Part shown: positions 1-8,458 of the stretch, one piece after another
Layout: each line of letters starts with the position of its first letter
Numbering within the stretch: the first letter of the stretch is position 1
Source: Rhizobium sp. Leaf371
Lineage (GTDB): Bacteria > Pseudomonadota > Alphaproteobacteria > Rhizobiales > Rhizobiaceae
Reading direction: 5' to 3'
Assembly: GCF_001424045.1 (NCBI RefSeq)
Contig: NZ_LMQB01000001.1
Location: 594,083 to 658,082, forward strand
DNA length: 64,000 bases
Notes under the pieces: model-generated
Seen by the model: the letters and a program-made list of their open reading frames with translations, nothing else
Databases searched by the model: none
Told to the model about the DNA's origin: nothing
Position numbers and translations under genes: made by a program

Positions 1-117
1 GGCATCGATCCGGCCGGTTTGCGCAACGCCATCGACGCAATGACGCAGGCAAGAATTGCCGTGGTCACCTCGCACACCGTTCTCAGCGAAACCGTCCCGA
101 GCGAACCAAGGGCCTGA
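1..117 (+). CDS. C-terminal end of an unidentified protein (truncated by window start)
   Basis: Frame 1 is open from the first base to a TGA at 115-117 and encodes 38 residues ending in SETVPSEPRA. The GC-rich third positions look like real coding sequence, and a GC-rich hairpin follows directly. I do not recognise the family from this fragment. The gene is convergent with creA. Confidence 0.45.
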   Translation, partial: GIDPAGLRNAIDAMTQARIAVVTSHTVLSETVPSEPRA

Positions 118-133
118 CGGCGGGCCCGCTGCC

Positions 134-165
134 GGGCGCGCGCCTTATTGCGGCGCGCCCTTCTT
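134..165 (+). terminator. Hairpin between convergent genes, possible terminator
   Basis: GGGCGCGC (134-141) pairs with GCGCGCCC (153-160), 8 bp, followed by TTCTTCC. It lies just after the first gene and overlaps the last codons of creA on the other strand. The T-tract is poor, so termination is only plausible. Confidence 0.4.
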
Positions 166-645
166 CCAGGTGACCTGCTGGTTGAACAGCGGCACGGTCG
201 AGATCGACATCTTCGCCGAACCTTCGACGACCTGGCGGGAATGCGCGAGGTAGATCAGCGTGTTGTTCTTCCGGTCATAGATCCGCGTGACCTGGAGCGA
301 CTTCCAGATCAGCGACAGGCCGGACCGAAACACCTCCTCGCCGCCCTTCGACAGGTCGATGTCGTCGATGACGATGGGGCCGGTCTGGCGGCAGGCGATG
401 GAATTGTTGGACGGATCTTCGAACCAGTTGCCCTTGCGCAGGCGGTCGATGACGCCACGATCGAAATAGGTCACGTGGCAGGTGATGCCCTCGACCTTGG
501 GGTCGGTGACGGCATCCACGACGATGTCGTTGCCGGTCCAGTCAACGCCGACATCGCCGACGGTCTCGGCCATGGCCGGAGATGCAAGGCCCGCAAGGCC
601 GAGGAGGGCGGCTGCGGCAGCAAGGCGGATAGGGGGCAGGGGCAT
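145..645 (-). CDS. creA: CreA family protein
   Basis: 166 residues with a Sec-type signal peptide (hydrophobic residues 8-20, likely cleavage after SPAMA at 26), so the mature protein should be periplasmic. The body matches the CreA family: the GDVGVDWTGNDI start, the conserved pair Cys56 and Cys85 that could form a disulfide, and the stretch around FFDRG/RKGNWFEDPSN. The molecular function of CreA is not established, and the name comes from the cre locus of Escherichia coli. The ATG at 645 has a GGAG element 8 bases upstream. It is read as a single gene, divergent from the YeeE/YedE transporter. Confidence 0.85.
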   Translation of the reverse strand: MPLPPIRLAAAAALLGLAGLASPAMAETVGDVGVDWTGNDIVVDAVTDPKVEGITCHVTYFDRGVIDRLRKGNWFEDPSNNSIACRQTGPIVIDDIDLSKGGEEVFRSGLSLIWKSLQVTRIYDRKNNTLIYLAHSRQVVEGSAKMSISTVPLFNQQVTWKKGAPQ

Positions 646-890
646 CGGCAGATCTCCGGATCGGGTTCACAGCCGAGATAAGTGTGTGACGACGCAATAC
701 AAGCCATCGATGATGAAATGTCTGGGTGCGCGCGAACGCTTCATCGCCTGCGTCCCACATGCAGTCTTCGGAGATGACCTTAACCGGCTTACGGAAAAAC
801 TTTCTACCATCCCGCTCAAGCGCAGAACGCCATTGCTCGAAGCGCGGTGCCGTCATTCCTATATCCCAACGAAATAGGAGGCTTACCCTC

Positions 891-2132
891 ATGTCCGTTC
901 TCTCGTCTTCAACCGTGTCGCCATCCCCTCAATCGCCGCAAAGCGAGGCACCGCCTCTCGGGGCGCCGGGCCTGATCGCCATTGCCGTTCTTCTTCTTGG
1001 CACGGTCGTGCTCGGCCTTTTCTACGGAGCGGTGCAGGGGGCGCTTTTCCTCGTCGGCGGTGCGCTCGGCATCTCGCTTTATCACGCGGCGTTCGGCTTC
1101 ACCTCCGCCTGGCGCGTCTTCATTGCGGAAGGCCGCGGGCGGGGTCTTCGGGTTCAGATGATCCTCCTGGCGCTCGCCGTCATTCTGTTCTTCCCGGCGC
1201 TTGCCGACGGCACGCTGTTCGGCAATCCGGTCAAGGGCTCCGTTTCTCCCGCGGGTCTCGGCGTCGTGATGGGTGCGTTCATGTTCGGCGTCGGCATGCA
1301 ACTCGGCGGCGGATGCGCGTCCGGCACGCTCTTCACGGCGGGTGGCGGCAATGCGCGCATGCTGGTGACGCTCCTGTTCTTCATCATCGGCTCGGTCGTT
1401 GCCACCGTGCATTTCGACTGGTGGACGAGCCTGCCGTCGCTGCCGCCCGTCTCGCTGGTCCAGACGTTCGGCGCCTGGGGTGGCATCGCGGTCTCGCTTG
1501 CGATCTTCGCGGCAATCGCGGGGCTGACCGTGATCGTGGAGCGGCGGCGCAACGGTGCGCTTGAGCGGGCTCCGCACGCGTCGCGGACGGGCTTCGGGCG
1601 CTTTCTCCGCGGCCCCTGGCCGCTCGTCTGGGGCGCCGTTGCGCTGGCGCTTCTCAACTTCGCCACTTTGGCGCTGGCCGGCCGGCCCTGGGGCATCACC
1701 TCCGCCTTTGCGCTCTGGGGTGCAAAGGGTGCGCAGGCCATCGGTTTCGATCCGTCCGCCTGGGCCTATTGGCAGACGCCGGCCAATGCCAAGGCGCTGA
1801 GCGACAGTGTCTTTGCGGACGTGACCTCGATCATGGATTTCGGGCTGATCGCCGGGGCCATGCTCGCCGCATCTCTCGCCGGGCGATTCGCGCCGCGCCT
1901 CGATATTCCGCTCAGGTCCGTTCTGGCGGCCGTCGTCGGCGGGCTTCTGCTCGGTTACGGCGCGCGGATCGCCTATGGCTGCAACATCGGGGCCTATTTC
2001 TCCGGTATCGCCTCCGGCAGCCTGCATGGCTATCTCTGGGCGGTCGCCGCCTTTGCCGGCAATGTTCTTGGCGTGCGGCTGCGCCCCTGGTTCTTCCTCG
2101 AAGGCCGGGCTCCCGCGCGCATCGACGGCTAG
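891..2132 (+). CDS. YeeE/YedE family (thiosulfate-type) transporter
   Basis: 413-residue polytopic inner-membrane protein. The frame is open further upstream, but the ATG at 891 is preferred because AGGAG lies at 876-880. The family imports thiosulfate or related sulfur compounds. Its conserved cysteines sit in short re-entrant motifs, seen here as GGGCASGTL (Cys142) and AYGCNIGAYF (Cys364), one in each half of an internally duplicated fold. The length fits full-length two-repeat members. No sulfurtransferase or TusA-like partner lies beside it, so the exact substrate is inferred only from the family. Confidence 0.85.
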   Translation: MSVLSSSTVSPSPQSPQSEAPPLGAPGLIAIAVLLLGTVVLGLFYGAVQGALFLVGGALGISLYHAAFGFTSAWRVFIAEGRGRGLRVQMILLALAVILFFPALADGTLFGNPVKGSVSPAGLGVVMGAFMFGVGMQLGGGCASGTLFTAGGGNARMLVTLLFFIIGSVVATVHFDWWTSLPSLPPVSLVQTFGAWGGIAVSLAIFAAIAGLTVIVERRRNGALERAPHASRTGFGRFLRGPWPLVWGAVALALLNFATLALAGRPWGITSAFALWGAKGAQAIGFDPSAWAYWQTPANAKALSDSVFADVTSIMDFGLIAGAMLAASLAGRFAPRLDIPLRSVLAAVVGGLLLGYGARIAYGCNIGAYFSGIASGSLHGYLWAVAAFAGNVLGVRLRPWFFLEGRAPARIDG

Positions 2133-2378
2133 ACCGACGGCCAATCAGCGCGAATCACGACAAAGCCGCAGGGGCGCTCGCGGCTTCCGCATTTCGACAA
2201 TCGTCAGAATTCGGGATGCTCGTAAAGGAAATGGTTACCATGTTTCGCCATTCTTTCGCCTAGCCGCAGTGTTCTAGGGAGCGCGCAACATCAGCGCCAG
2301 GCGACCCAAACGGCCGGCTTCGACAACAGTGCAGCGTGCTGTTTTCGAATTGCGTAACCATTTTGGGTAAAGAGTTCC

Positions 2379-3587
2379 ATGGCGCCAGCGATTGAGAATG
2401 TTCGACAGGTCGATACGTGTTCGCAGACGCGTCCCCTCCGCCAGCCGTCCCATTCGCCGCAGAGATCGGGCCTTCCCAGAGAGAGCGGCTCGCGCCTGCT
2501 TCCAGGACTCGTCGCCGCGGGCGTCGGCCTTGCCGGTGCCGGCTGGCTTCTGGCCACAATTCTGACCATGCACGGTGTGGCCGGCGATCTCGCCACACGC
2601 GGGCGCCCGGTCTTCCAGACCTCACTCGGCCTCAACGCCATTGCCCGCGCGCCGGTCGGCGAGCGCACCGTGCATGTGGCGAAGTTCTCGCGCCTCGTGA
2701 AGACGCCGGTCGTCGCCGTCGCGGTTGCCAAGACCCAGCCGCAGATGGCCTCTGCCAGCACCATTCATCGCATCGTTCTCGCGGCACTGCCACCCAAGGC
2801 GGTGGCGGCGACGGTTGCTCCGGTTCAGGTCGCATCCCTCGAAGACCGCACGGATATCGCGGTTCCCTTGCGCGAAAATGCCATGCTGGAGCCGGACGCC
2901 CTGCCGACCAGGTCGCTGCCGAAGCCCTTCAGCCTCGTGCTCAACGATGACGAGACGACGGAGCGCCTGCCGGATCTGGGCCCCCTCCCGCTGTCGCGCC
3001 CCGGCGTCACCATCGAAGCGGACGACGCGCCCGCAGCCAATGAGCGTCCACGCAAGCCGGCGGTGCAGCTTGCCTACGCCAAGCCGAACGCACCGATCGA
3101 CCTTGACGATGACGAGCCGTCGATGGCGCCGAGCCGGCCGCTCTTCGGCAGCCGCAAGGGTGTCGCCTATTACGACATCTCGGCCGGCGTCGTGCACATG
3201 CCGAACGGCGAAAAGCTCGAGGCGCATTCCGGGATCGGCAAGCTGCGCGACAACCCCAACGCCGTGCACATCCCGATGAAGGGCCCGACGCCGCCCGGCA
3301 CCTATAAGGTGACGATGCGCGAAGCGCTGTTCCACGGTGTGGAAGCCGTACGCCTGACACCGATCGACGGCGTCGCACCGCATGGCCGCGTCGGCCTTCT
3401 GGCGCACAGCTATCTCCTGCGGAACCGCGGCGACAGCCATGGTTGCGTCGCCTTTGCCGACTATCCGCGCTTCCTCAAGGCCTTCAAGCGGGGCGAGATC
3501 TCGCAGATGGTCATCGTCAAGAGCATGAAGGGCGGCTTCTCCAAACCGGCCAAGACGCTGGCATCGCTGTTCTCGCGCAACGGCTGA
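2379..3587 (+). CDS. DUF2778 / Tlde1-like L,D-transpeptidase-fold protein
   Basis: 402 residues. One hydrophobic segment lies near residues 40-62. A long low-complexity linker (about 70-250) follows, then a C-terminal domain from about 260 that matches DUF2778. That domain carries HGRVGLLAHSYLL and GDSHGCVAF, giving a His343 / Ser353-His354-Gly-Cys356 active-site pattern. Tlde1 of Salmonella, in the same family, cuts and exchanges D-amino acids on peptidoglycan tetrapeptides as a type VI effector. Here the N-terminal anchor and the absence of any secretion gene nearby suggest a house-keeping periplasmic envelope enzyme. The ATG at 2379 has only a weak AAAGAG upstream. Confidence 0.8.
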   Translation: MAPAIENVRQVDTCSQTRPLRQPSHSPQRSGLPRESGSRLLPGLVAAGVGLAGAGWLLATILTMHGVAGDLATRGRPVFQTSLGLNAIARAPVGERTVHVAKFSRLVKTPVVAVAVAKTQPQMASASTIHRIVLAALPPKAVAATVAPVQVASLEDRTDIAVPLRENAMLEPDALPTRSLPKPFSLVLNDDETTERLPDLGPLPLSRPGVTIEADDAPAANERPRKPAVQLAYAKPNAPIDLDDDEPSMAPSRPLFGSRKGVAYYDISAGVVHMPNGEKLEAHSGIGKLRDNPNAVHIPMKGPTPPGTYKVTMREALFHGVEAVRLTPIDGVAPHGRVGLLAHSYLLRNRGDSHGCVAFADYPRFLKAFKRGEISQMVIVKSMKGGFSKPAKTLASLFSRNG

Positions 3588-3660
3588 TTCGGGTTTCGGC
3601 CGGTTTCCGTCCGCCGCGATCTGCGGTAGGGAGATCCCGTGTTCAACCGGACCGCTGCCG

Positions 3661-4359
3661 ATGCTTCCCTGGATCGAGATCGATAGAGCCGACATTCCCG
3701 GCGCAACCCACGACGCAGGCGGCGGCAGCGCCGGCGAACTGCGGCTGAAGAGCCGCGGCCAGGAATTCTCCATCATGCTCGGCAATAACGAGCTGATGAA
3801 CAGCCGGCTCAGCGGGTCGGAAGAGGCGCTGGCGTCGCTCGCACGCGACAGGATCGGCGACCACCCGCGTCCGGCCTTCCTCATCGGCGGGCTCGGCATG
3901 GGGTTCACGCTGCGCGCCGCGCTCGGCGTTCTGCCCGACGATGCCGCGGTGACGGTGGCCGAACTGGTGCCCGCGGTGGTGCGGTGGGCGCGCGGGCCGA
4001 TGGCCAGCGTGTTCAAGGGCTGTCTCGACGATCCCAGGGTCGCGATCCATGAAGGCGACGTCGGCGGCTGCATCGCGTCGGCGCACGCGGCCTATGATGC
4101 CATCCTGCTCGACGTGGACAACGGCCCCGACGGGCTGACGCGCGCCTCCAACGATCGCCTCTACGATCACCAGGGCCTGCGGGCCGCGCATGCGGCCCTT
4201 CGCCCGGGCGGCGTGCTGGCCGTCTGGTCGTCCGGGCCGGACCCGCGGTTCACGCGACGGCTGAAAGACTCAGGCTTCGACGCCGAGGCGGTCTCGACGC
4301 GTGCCAACGGCAAACGCGGCGGCGCCCGTCACGTGATCTGGCTCGCCGTCAAACGGTAG
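3661..4359 (+). CDS. Spermidine-synthase-like Rossmann methyltransferase
   Basis: 232 residues. The SAM or decarboxylated-SAM binding glycine motif is GGLGMGFTLRAAL, near residues 77-89. The acidic residue after strand 2 is in VAELVPAVVRWAR, and strand 4 reads AILLDVDNGPDGL. This is the layout of spermidine-synthase-like proteins in proteobacteria. Most such stand-alone proteins have no proven polyamine activity, so this may simply be a class I methyltransferase. It ends 3 bases before the uvrD stop on the opposite strand. Confidence 0.75.
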   Translation: MLPWIEIDRADIPGATHDAGGGSAGELRLKSRGQEFSIMLGNNELMNSRLSGSEEALASLARDRIGDHPRPAFLIGGLGMGFTLRAALGVLPDDAAVTVAELVPAVVRWARGPMASVFKGCLDDPRVAIHEGDVGGCIASAHAAYDAILLDVDNGPDGLTRASNDRLYDHQGLRAAHAALRPGGVLAVWSSGPDPRFTRRLKDSGFDAEAVSTRANGKRGGARHVIWLAVKR

Positions 4360-4362
4360 GCG

Positions 4363-7008
4363 TCACACCTTCTCGACGAAGCCGTCCAGCACACGCTTCT
4401 GGCCGGCGCGGTCGAAGTCGATCGTCAGCTTGTTGCCTTCGATCCCCGCGATATTGCCATTGCCGAACTTGATGTGGAAGACGCGGTCGCCAACGCTGAA
4501 TTTCGAGGGCGTCTCGACGGTCGAGCGGACGGTCAGCTCCCCTTCGATCGTGCGGGCCTTCGGGCCGCTTTCACCGTAACCGATACGGTCGATGGCGACG
4601 CCGGAGCGGTTGCCCCAGTTGTCGCGGGTCGCGTCCGTCTTGTTGGCCTGGGCACGCTTCCAGCCCGGCGTGGCATAGGTGTTCTGGAACGGCTCCTGCT
4701 TGTCGAAGCGCGACTGGCCGTAGCCACCGCGCCCGTAGCCGCCATAGGACTGCTCCATCTCCGCCACCTCGACATGATCCACCGGCAGCTCCTCGATGAA
4801 GCGGGAGGGAATGGTCGATTGCCAGAGGCCGTGGATGCGGCGGTTGGAGACGAACCAGAGGTGGCAGCGCCGCTTAGCGCGGGTGATGCCGACATAGGCA
4901 AGGCGGCGTTCCTCCTCGAGCCCGGATCGGCCGCCCTCGTCCAGCGAGCGCTGGTGCGGAAACAGCCCTTCCTCCCAGCCGGGAAGAAAGACCGTGTCGA
5001 ATTCCAGCCCCTTGGCGGAGTGCAGCGTCATGATGTTGACGGCGTCGAGGTTCTCGTTCTGCTCGGCATCCATGACCAGCGACACGTGTTCGAGGAAGCC
5101 GCGCATGCTCTCGAAGGCTTCCATCGAGCGCACGAGTTCCTTGAGGTTTTCAAGCCGGCCCGGCGCTTCCGCCGTCTTGTCGACCTTCCACATGTCGGTA
5201 TAGCCGGATTCCTCGAGGATGATTTCGGCAAGCTCGGTGTGCGGCGTGTTTTCGAGCAGGCCCTGCCAGCGGCGCACCATGGTGACGACGTCGAACAGCG
5301 ACTTGCGGGCTTTGGCCTTCACCTCGTCGGTCTCGATGATATCGGCGGCGGCGGCCAGCATCGGGATGTCGCGGGCGCGGGCATAGTCGTGCAGCAGGCG
5401 GATGGTGGTGTCGCCGAGGCCGCGCTTCGGCGTGTTGACGATGCGCTCGAAGGCGAGATCGTCGGCGTCCTGGCAGACGAGCCGGAAATAGGCCATCGCG
5501 TCGCGGATCTCCATGCGCTCGTAGAAGCGCGGGCCGCCGATGACGCGGTAGTTGAGGCCGAGCGTGACGAAGCGGTCTTCGAACTCGCGCATCTGGAAAG
5601 ACGCGCGCACCAGGATCGCCATGTTGTTCAGCAAATGCTTGTCGCGCTGGAGCTGCTCGATCTCTTCCCCGACGGCGCGGGCTTCCTCTTCCGAATCCCA
5701 GGCCGCGTGGACCTGAACCTTCTGGTCCTCGGGATCGTGGCGGTCGGTGAAGAGCGTCTTGCCGAGCCGGCCTTCATTGTGAGCGATGAGATGGCCGGCC
5801 GTGGCGAGGATATGCGCGGTCGAGCGATAGTTGCGCTCCAGCTTGATCACCGTCGCGCCGGGAAAATCCTTGTCGAAGCGGAGGATATTGTCCACCTCCG
5901 CTCCGCGCCAGCCATAGATCGACTGGTCGTCGTCGCCGACGCAGCAGATATTGACGTGTTGTTCGCTCACGCTGCCGCCGCTCTGCGGCTCGCCCCGCGA
6001 CGGCGCGCCATCGGACGCGACGGCCGCTTGGCCTTGCCGGTCTTCTGCCGGTTGCGTGCCCCCTTGTCGCAGGGTGGGCCGCTGGGCGAGCAGCCGAAGC
6101 CACATATATTGCGCGGTGTTGGTGTCCTGATATTCGTCCACCAGAATATAGCGGAAGCGGCTGTGATACTCGCGCAGCAGATCGGGATGCTTGCGGAAGA
6201 TCGCGATCGGGTGGAGCAGCAGATCGCCGAAGTCGCAGGCGTTCAGCGTGCGCAGGCGCGCCTGATAGGCGGCGTAAAGCTCGCGGCCTTTGCCGTTGCC
6301 GAAAGCGCGCGCATCGCCTTCGGGGATGTCTGCGGGCGTCAGACCCTTGTTCTTCCAGCCGTCGATCAGCTGGGCGAACTGCTTGGCCGGCCAGCGTTTG
6401 TCGTCGATCGATTCGGCCTGCAGGATCTGCTTGATCAGGCGGGTGACGTCGTCGGTGTCGAGAATGGTGAAATCGGAGCGGATGCCGGCGAGTTCGGCAT
6501 GGCGCCGCAGCAGCTTGACGCCGATGGAGTGGAACGTGCCGAGCCAGGGCATGCCCTCGACCGCGCCGCCGACGAGGACGCCGATGCGTTCCTTCATCTC
6601 GCGTGCCGCCTTGTTCGTAAAGGTGACGGCGAGGATCTGGCTCGGATAGGCCCGGCCCGTCGCCATGATATGGGCGATACGCGTGGTCAGCACCCGCGTC
6701 TTGCCGGTGCCGGCGCCTGCCAGAACGAGCACGGGGCCATCCAGCGTTTCCACCGCGAGGCGCTGTTCCGGGTTGAGGCCCGAGAGATAATCGGGTGCGC
6801 GGTCGCGGTCGCGTGCGGCCATGGCGCGGGCTGCGAGACCCGAGGGGCCCTTGGCGGGACTGTTGCCTTCTTCCACCGGGGACGCACCGCGCGCGCTCTC
6901 CGCGGCCTTTGGCGATGACGCGCTTGCGCGTTCGCCTCTCGCGGGCGAACGCGCGGGCTCTTCGTCGAAGAAGGGGATGTCGTCAAAACCGTTGCTCATG
7001 CGGCTCAA
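4363..7008 (-). CDS. uvrD: UvrD/PcrA-type superfamily 1 DNA helicase
   Basis: 881 residues. Motifs seen in order: Walker A GAGTGKT (98-104), TFTNKAAREM, Walker B DEYQDT (291-296), GDDDQSIYGWRGA (358-370), ERNYRST, the HSAKGLEFD region and the C-terminal YVGITRA. The last 45 residues (FSVGDRVFHIKFGNGN...) resemble the Tudor-like tail that lets PcrA/UvrD bind RNA polymerase. The protein unwinds DNA in nucleotide-excision and mismatch repair. Two segments look unlike the helicase: residues about 19-55, whose DNA contains a perfect 11-bp inverted repeat, and about 311-351, placed between DEYQDT and GDDDQS. The gene is convergent with the methyltransferase. Confidence 0.95.
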   Translation of the reverse strand: MSRMSNGFDDIPFFDEEPARSPARGERASASSPKAAESARGASPVEEGNSPAKGPSGLAARAMAARDRDRAPDYLSGLNPEQRLAVETLDGPVLVLAGAGTGKTRVLTTRIAHIMATGRAYPSQILAVTFTNKAAREMKERIGVLVGGAVEGMPWLGTFHSIGVKLLRRHAELAGIRSDFTILDTDDVTRLIKQILQAESIDDKRWPAKQFAQLIDGWKNKGLTPADIPEGDARAFGNGKGRELYAAYQARLRTLNACDFGDLLLHPIAIFRKHPDLLREYHSRFRYILVDEYQDTNTAQYMWLRLLAQRPTLRQGGTQPAEDRQGQAAVASDGAPSRGEPQSGGSVSEQHVNICCVGDDDQSIYGWRGAEVDNILRFDKDFPGATVIKLERNYRSTAHILATAGHLIAHNEGRLGKTLFTDRHDPEDQKVQVHAAWDSEEEARAVGEEIEQLQRDKHLLNNMAILVRASFQMREFEDRFVTLGLNYRVIGGPRFYERMEIRDAMAYFRLVCQDADDLAFERIVNTPKRGLGDTTIRLLHDYARARDIPMLAAAADIIETDEVKAKARKSLFDVVTMVRRWQGLLENTPHTELAEIILEESGYTDMWKVDKTAEAPGRLENLKELVRSMEAFESMRGFLEHVSLVMDAEQNENLDAVNIMTLHSAKGLEFDTVFLPGWEEGLFPHQRSLDEGGRSGLEEERRLAYVGITRAKRRCHLWFVSNRRIHGLWQSTIPSRFIEELPVDHVEVAEMEQSYGGYGRGGYGQSRFDKQEPFQNTYATPGWKRAQANKTDATRDNWGNRSGVAIDRIGYGESGPKARTIEGELTVRSTVETPSKFSVGDRVFHIKFGNGNIAGIEGNKLTIDFDRAGQKRVLDGFVEKV
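6926..6954. repeat. Perfect inverted repeat inside the 5' part of uvrD
   Basis: GCGCGTTCGCC (6926-6936) is repeated as GGCGAACGCGC (6944-6954) around a 7-base loop. It falls in the codons for the low-complexity SPARGERA stretch of UvrD. It resembles the core of a short palindromic repeat element that stays in frame. Confidence 0.6.
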
Positions 7009-7102
7009 TGTAGTGATTCGGGTCTGAAAGGCCAGAATTGCGTTCTTCTTTTATTCCGTGCCGGATGACGAGGCGATCTCGGGAACATCGGAAATCCACT
7101 AC

Positions 7103-7120
7103 CATTACAAATACGTAATG
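7103..7120. promoter_or_regulatory. Dyad symmetry upstream of the RND efflux operon (candidate operator)
   Basis: CATTACAAATACGTAATG is a 6+6 bp palindrome with a 6-base centre, in an AT-richer patch 112 bases before the adaptor gene. A repressor site is inferred only from position and symmetry. No regulator gene lies next to it. Confidence 0.35.
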
Positions 7121-7231
7121 AGGGCCATGCGGGATTGCGCGACATGCGCGCTGCCCGGTACTTTGCCGCAAACCGTCGCATTCCGCCATCTGAACCGTCC
7201 CCTTTCGGGAATGCCGACTTCGGAGACCTGC

Positions 7232-8458
7232 ATGCAGATCTGGAAACAGCTGGCCCTCAGCCTCGTCCTTCTCCTCATCGGTCTGGCCGCATGGGTGCGC
7301 TTCGTGCCCTCCGCGGGGCCCATGCTCGTCTCGGCCGGCGTTCCCGGCGGGGTCGTCGCGCTGGTCGCGCCGGCAGCCGCTCCGGGAGAAAAGGGTCAGG
7401 GACGCAGCGGGCAGAGCGGGACGCAGCGCGCCGCCGCCGGCAACCAGACGCCGCTCGTCGTGACCGAGCCGGCAGGCACCGCGCTCGTCAACGACCGGCT
7501 GAACGCCATCGGCAATGGCGAGGCAATCCTCTCCGTCACCGTGACGCCGCTCTCGACCGGCAACCTCATCGAGGTTTTGGTGAAATCCGGCGACCGGATC
7601 GAGCAGGGGCAGGTGATCGCCAAGCTCGATAGCGACGAGCAGGTGCTCGCCGTCGCGCAGGCTAAGGTGCTGCTGGACGCCGCCCGCGACAAGGTGGAAC
7701 GCAACCGACGCCTCGGCAATGCGGTCTCGATCGCGACGCTGCGGGAGGCCGAGTTCGCCGAGCAGGCGGCGGAACTGGCGCTGAAGACGGCCGAACTCGA
7801 TCTGACGCGCCGCAACATCACGGCGCCGTCGAAGGGCGTCGTCGGCATCATCACGGTCAATCCGGGCGATTACGTCACCACCTCGACGCCGATTGCCGTG
7901 GTCGACGACCGGTCGCAGATCCTCGTCGATTTCTGGGTTCCCGAGCGGTTTGCCAACGACATCAAGGTCGGACAGGAGGTGTCCGCGGTTGCCGTCGCCC
8001 AGGTTACGCGCCAATTGACCGGCGCGATCCACGCCATCGACAACCGGATCGATCAGGCCAGCCGAACGCTGCGGGTGCGCGCGCGTCTCGACAATCCGGA
8101 CGACAGCCTGCGGGCCGGCATGTCCTTCTCGGTGACCGTCCGTTTTGCCGGAGACAGCTATCCCACGGTTAACCCGCTTGCCGTGCAGTGGAGCGCCGAT
8201 GGCTCCTATGTCTGGCGCGTCGTCGACAGCAAGGCGGAGCGCGTGCCGGTGACGATCATCCAGCGCAACTCCGACAAGGTTCTGGTGGACGCGAAGCTCC
8301 AGAAGGGCGACCTGGTGGCGACCGAGGGCGTGCAGCGATTGCGCGACGGCGGCGAGGTGAAGATCGCCAATGCGCCCGCAAGGCCTGCCGGAGATCAGGC
8401 CGAGCAGAAGGTGTCGAACGCGCAACCCGTAGTGCCGGGCACGGAGGTGGCGCGATGA
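7232..8458 (+). CDS. RND efflux periplasmic adaptor (membrane fusion protein)
   Basis: 408 residues. An N-terminal membrane anchor (LALSLVLLLIGLAAWVRF) is followed by a lipoyl-like half (GNLIEVLVKSGDRIEQGQVIAKLD), an alpha-hairpin (LDAARDKVERNRRLG), the second lipoyl half (ITAPSKGVVGIITVNPGDYV) and beta-barrel and membrane-proximal domains. This is the order of HlyD/AcrA-type adaptors. The frame extends to 7058, but the ATG at 7232 is chosen because GGAG lies 7 bases upstream and the anchor begins there. It overlaps the pump gene by 4 bases (ATGA), which indicates translational coupling. No outer-membrane channel gene is adjacent. Confidence 0.92.
   Translation: MQIWKQLALSLVLLLIGLAAWVRFVPSAGPMLVSAGVPGGVVALVAPAAAPGEKGQGRSGQSGTQRAAAGNQTPLVVTEPAGTALVNDRLNAIGNGEAILSVTVTPLSTGNLIEVLVKSGDRIEQGQVIAKLDSDEQVLAVAQAKVLLDAARDKVERNRRLGNAVSIATLREAEFAEQAAELALKTAELDLTRRNITAPSKGVVGIITVNPGDYVTTSTPIAVVDDRSQILVDFWVPERFANDIKVGQEVSAVAVAQVTRQLTGAIHAIDNRIDQASRTLRVRARLDNPDDSLRAGMSFSVTVRFAGDSYPTVNPLAVQWSADGSYVWRVVDSKAERVPVTIIQRNSDKVLVDAKLQKGDLVATEGVQRLRDGGEVKIANAPARPAGDQAEQKVSNAQPVVPGTEVAR

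Noticed and set aside
2231-2360. ATGGTTAC at 2231 and its complement GTAACCAT at 2353, before the DUF2778 gene
   Set aside because: An 8-mer pair about 115 bases apart is too weak to call an operator without comparative data.
4474-6918. Open frame of 814 codons on the plus strand across uvrD
   Set aside because: The minus-strand frame carries all helicase motifs. The plus-strand product has none.
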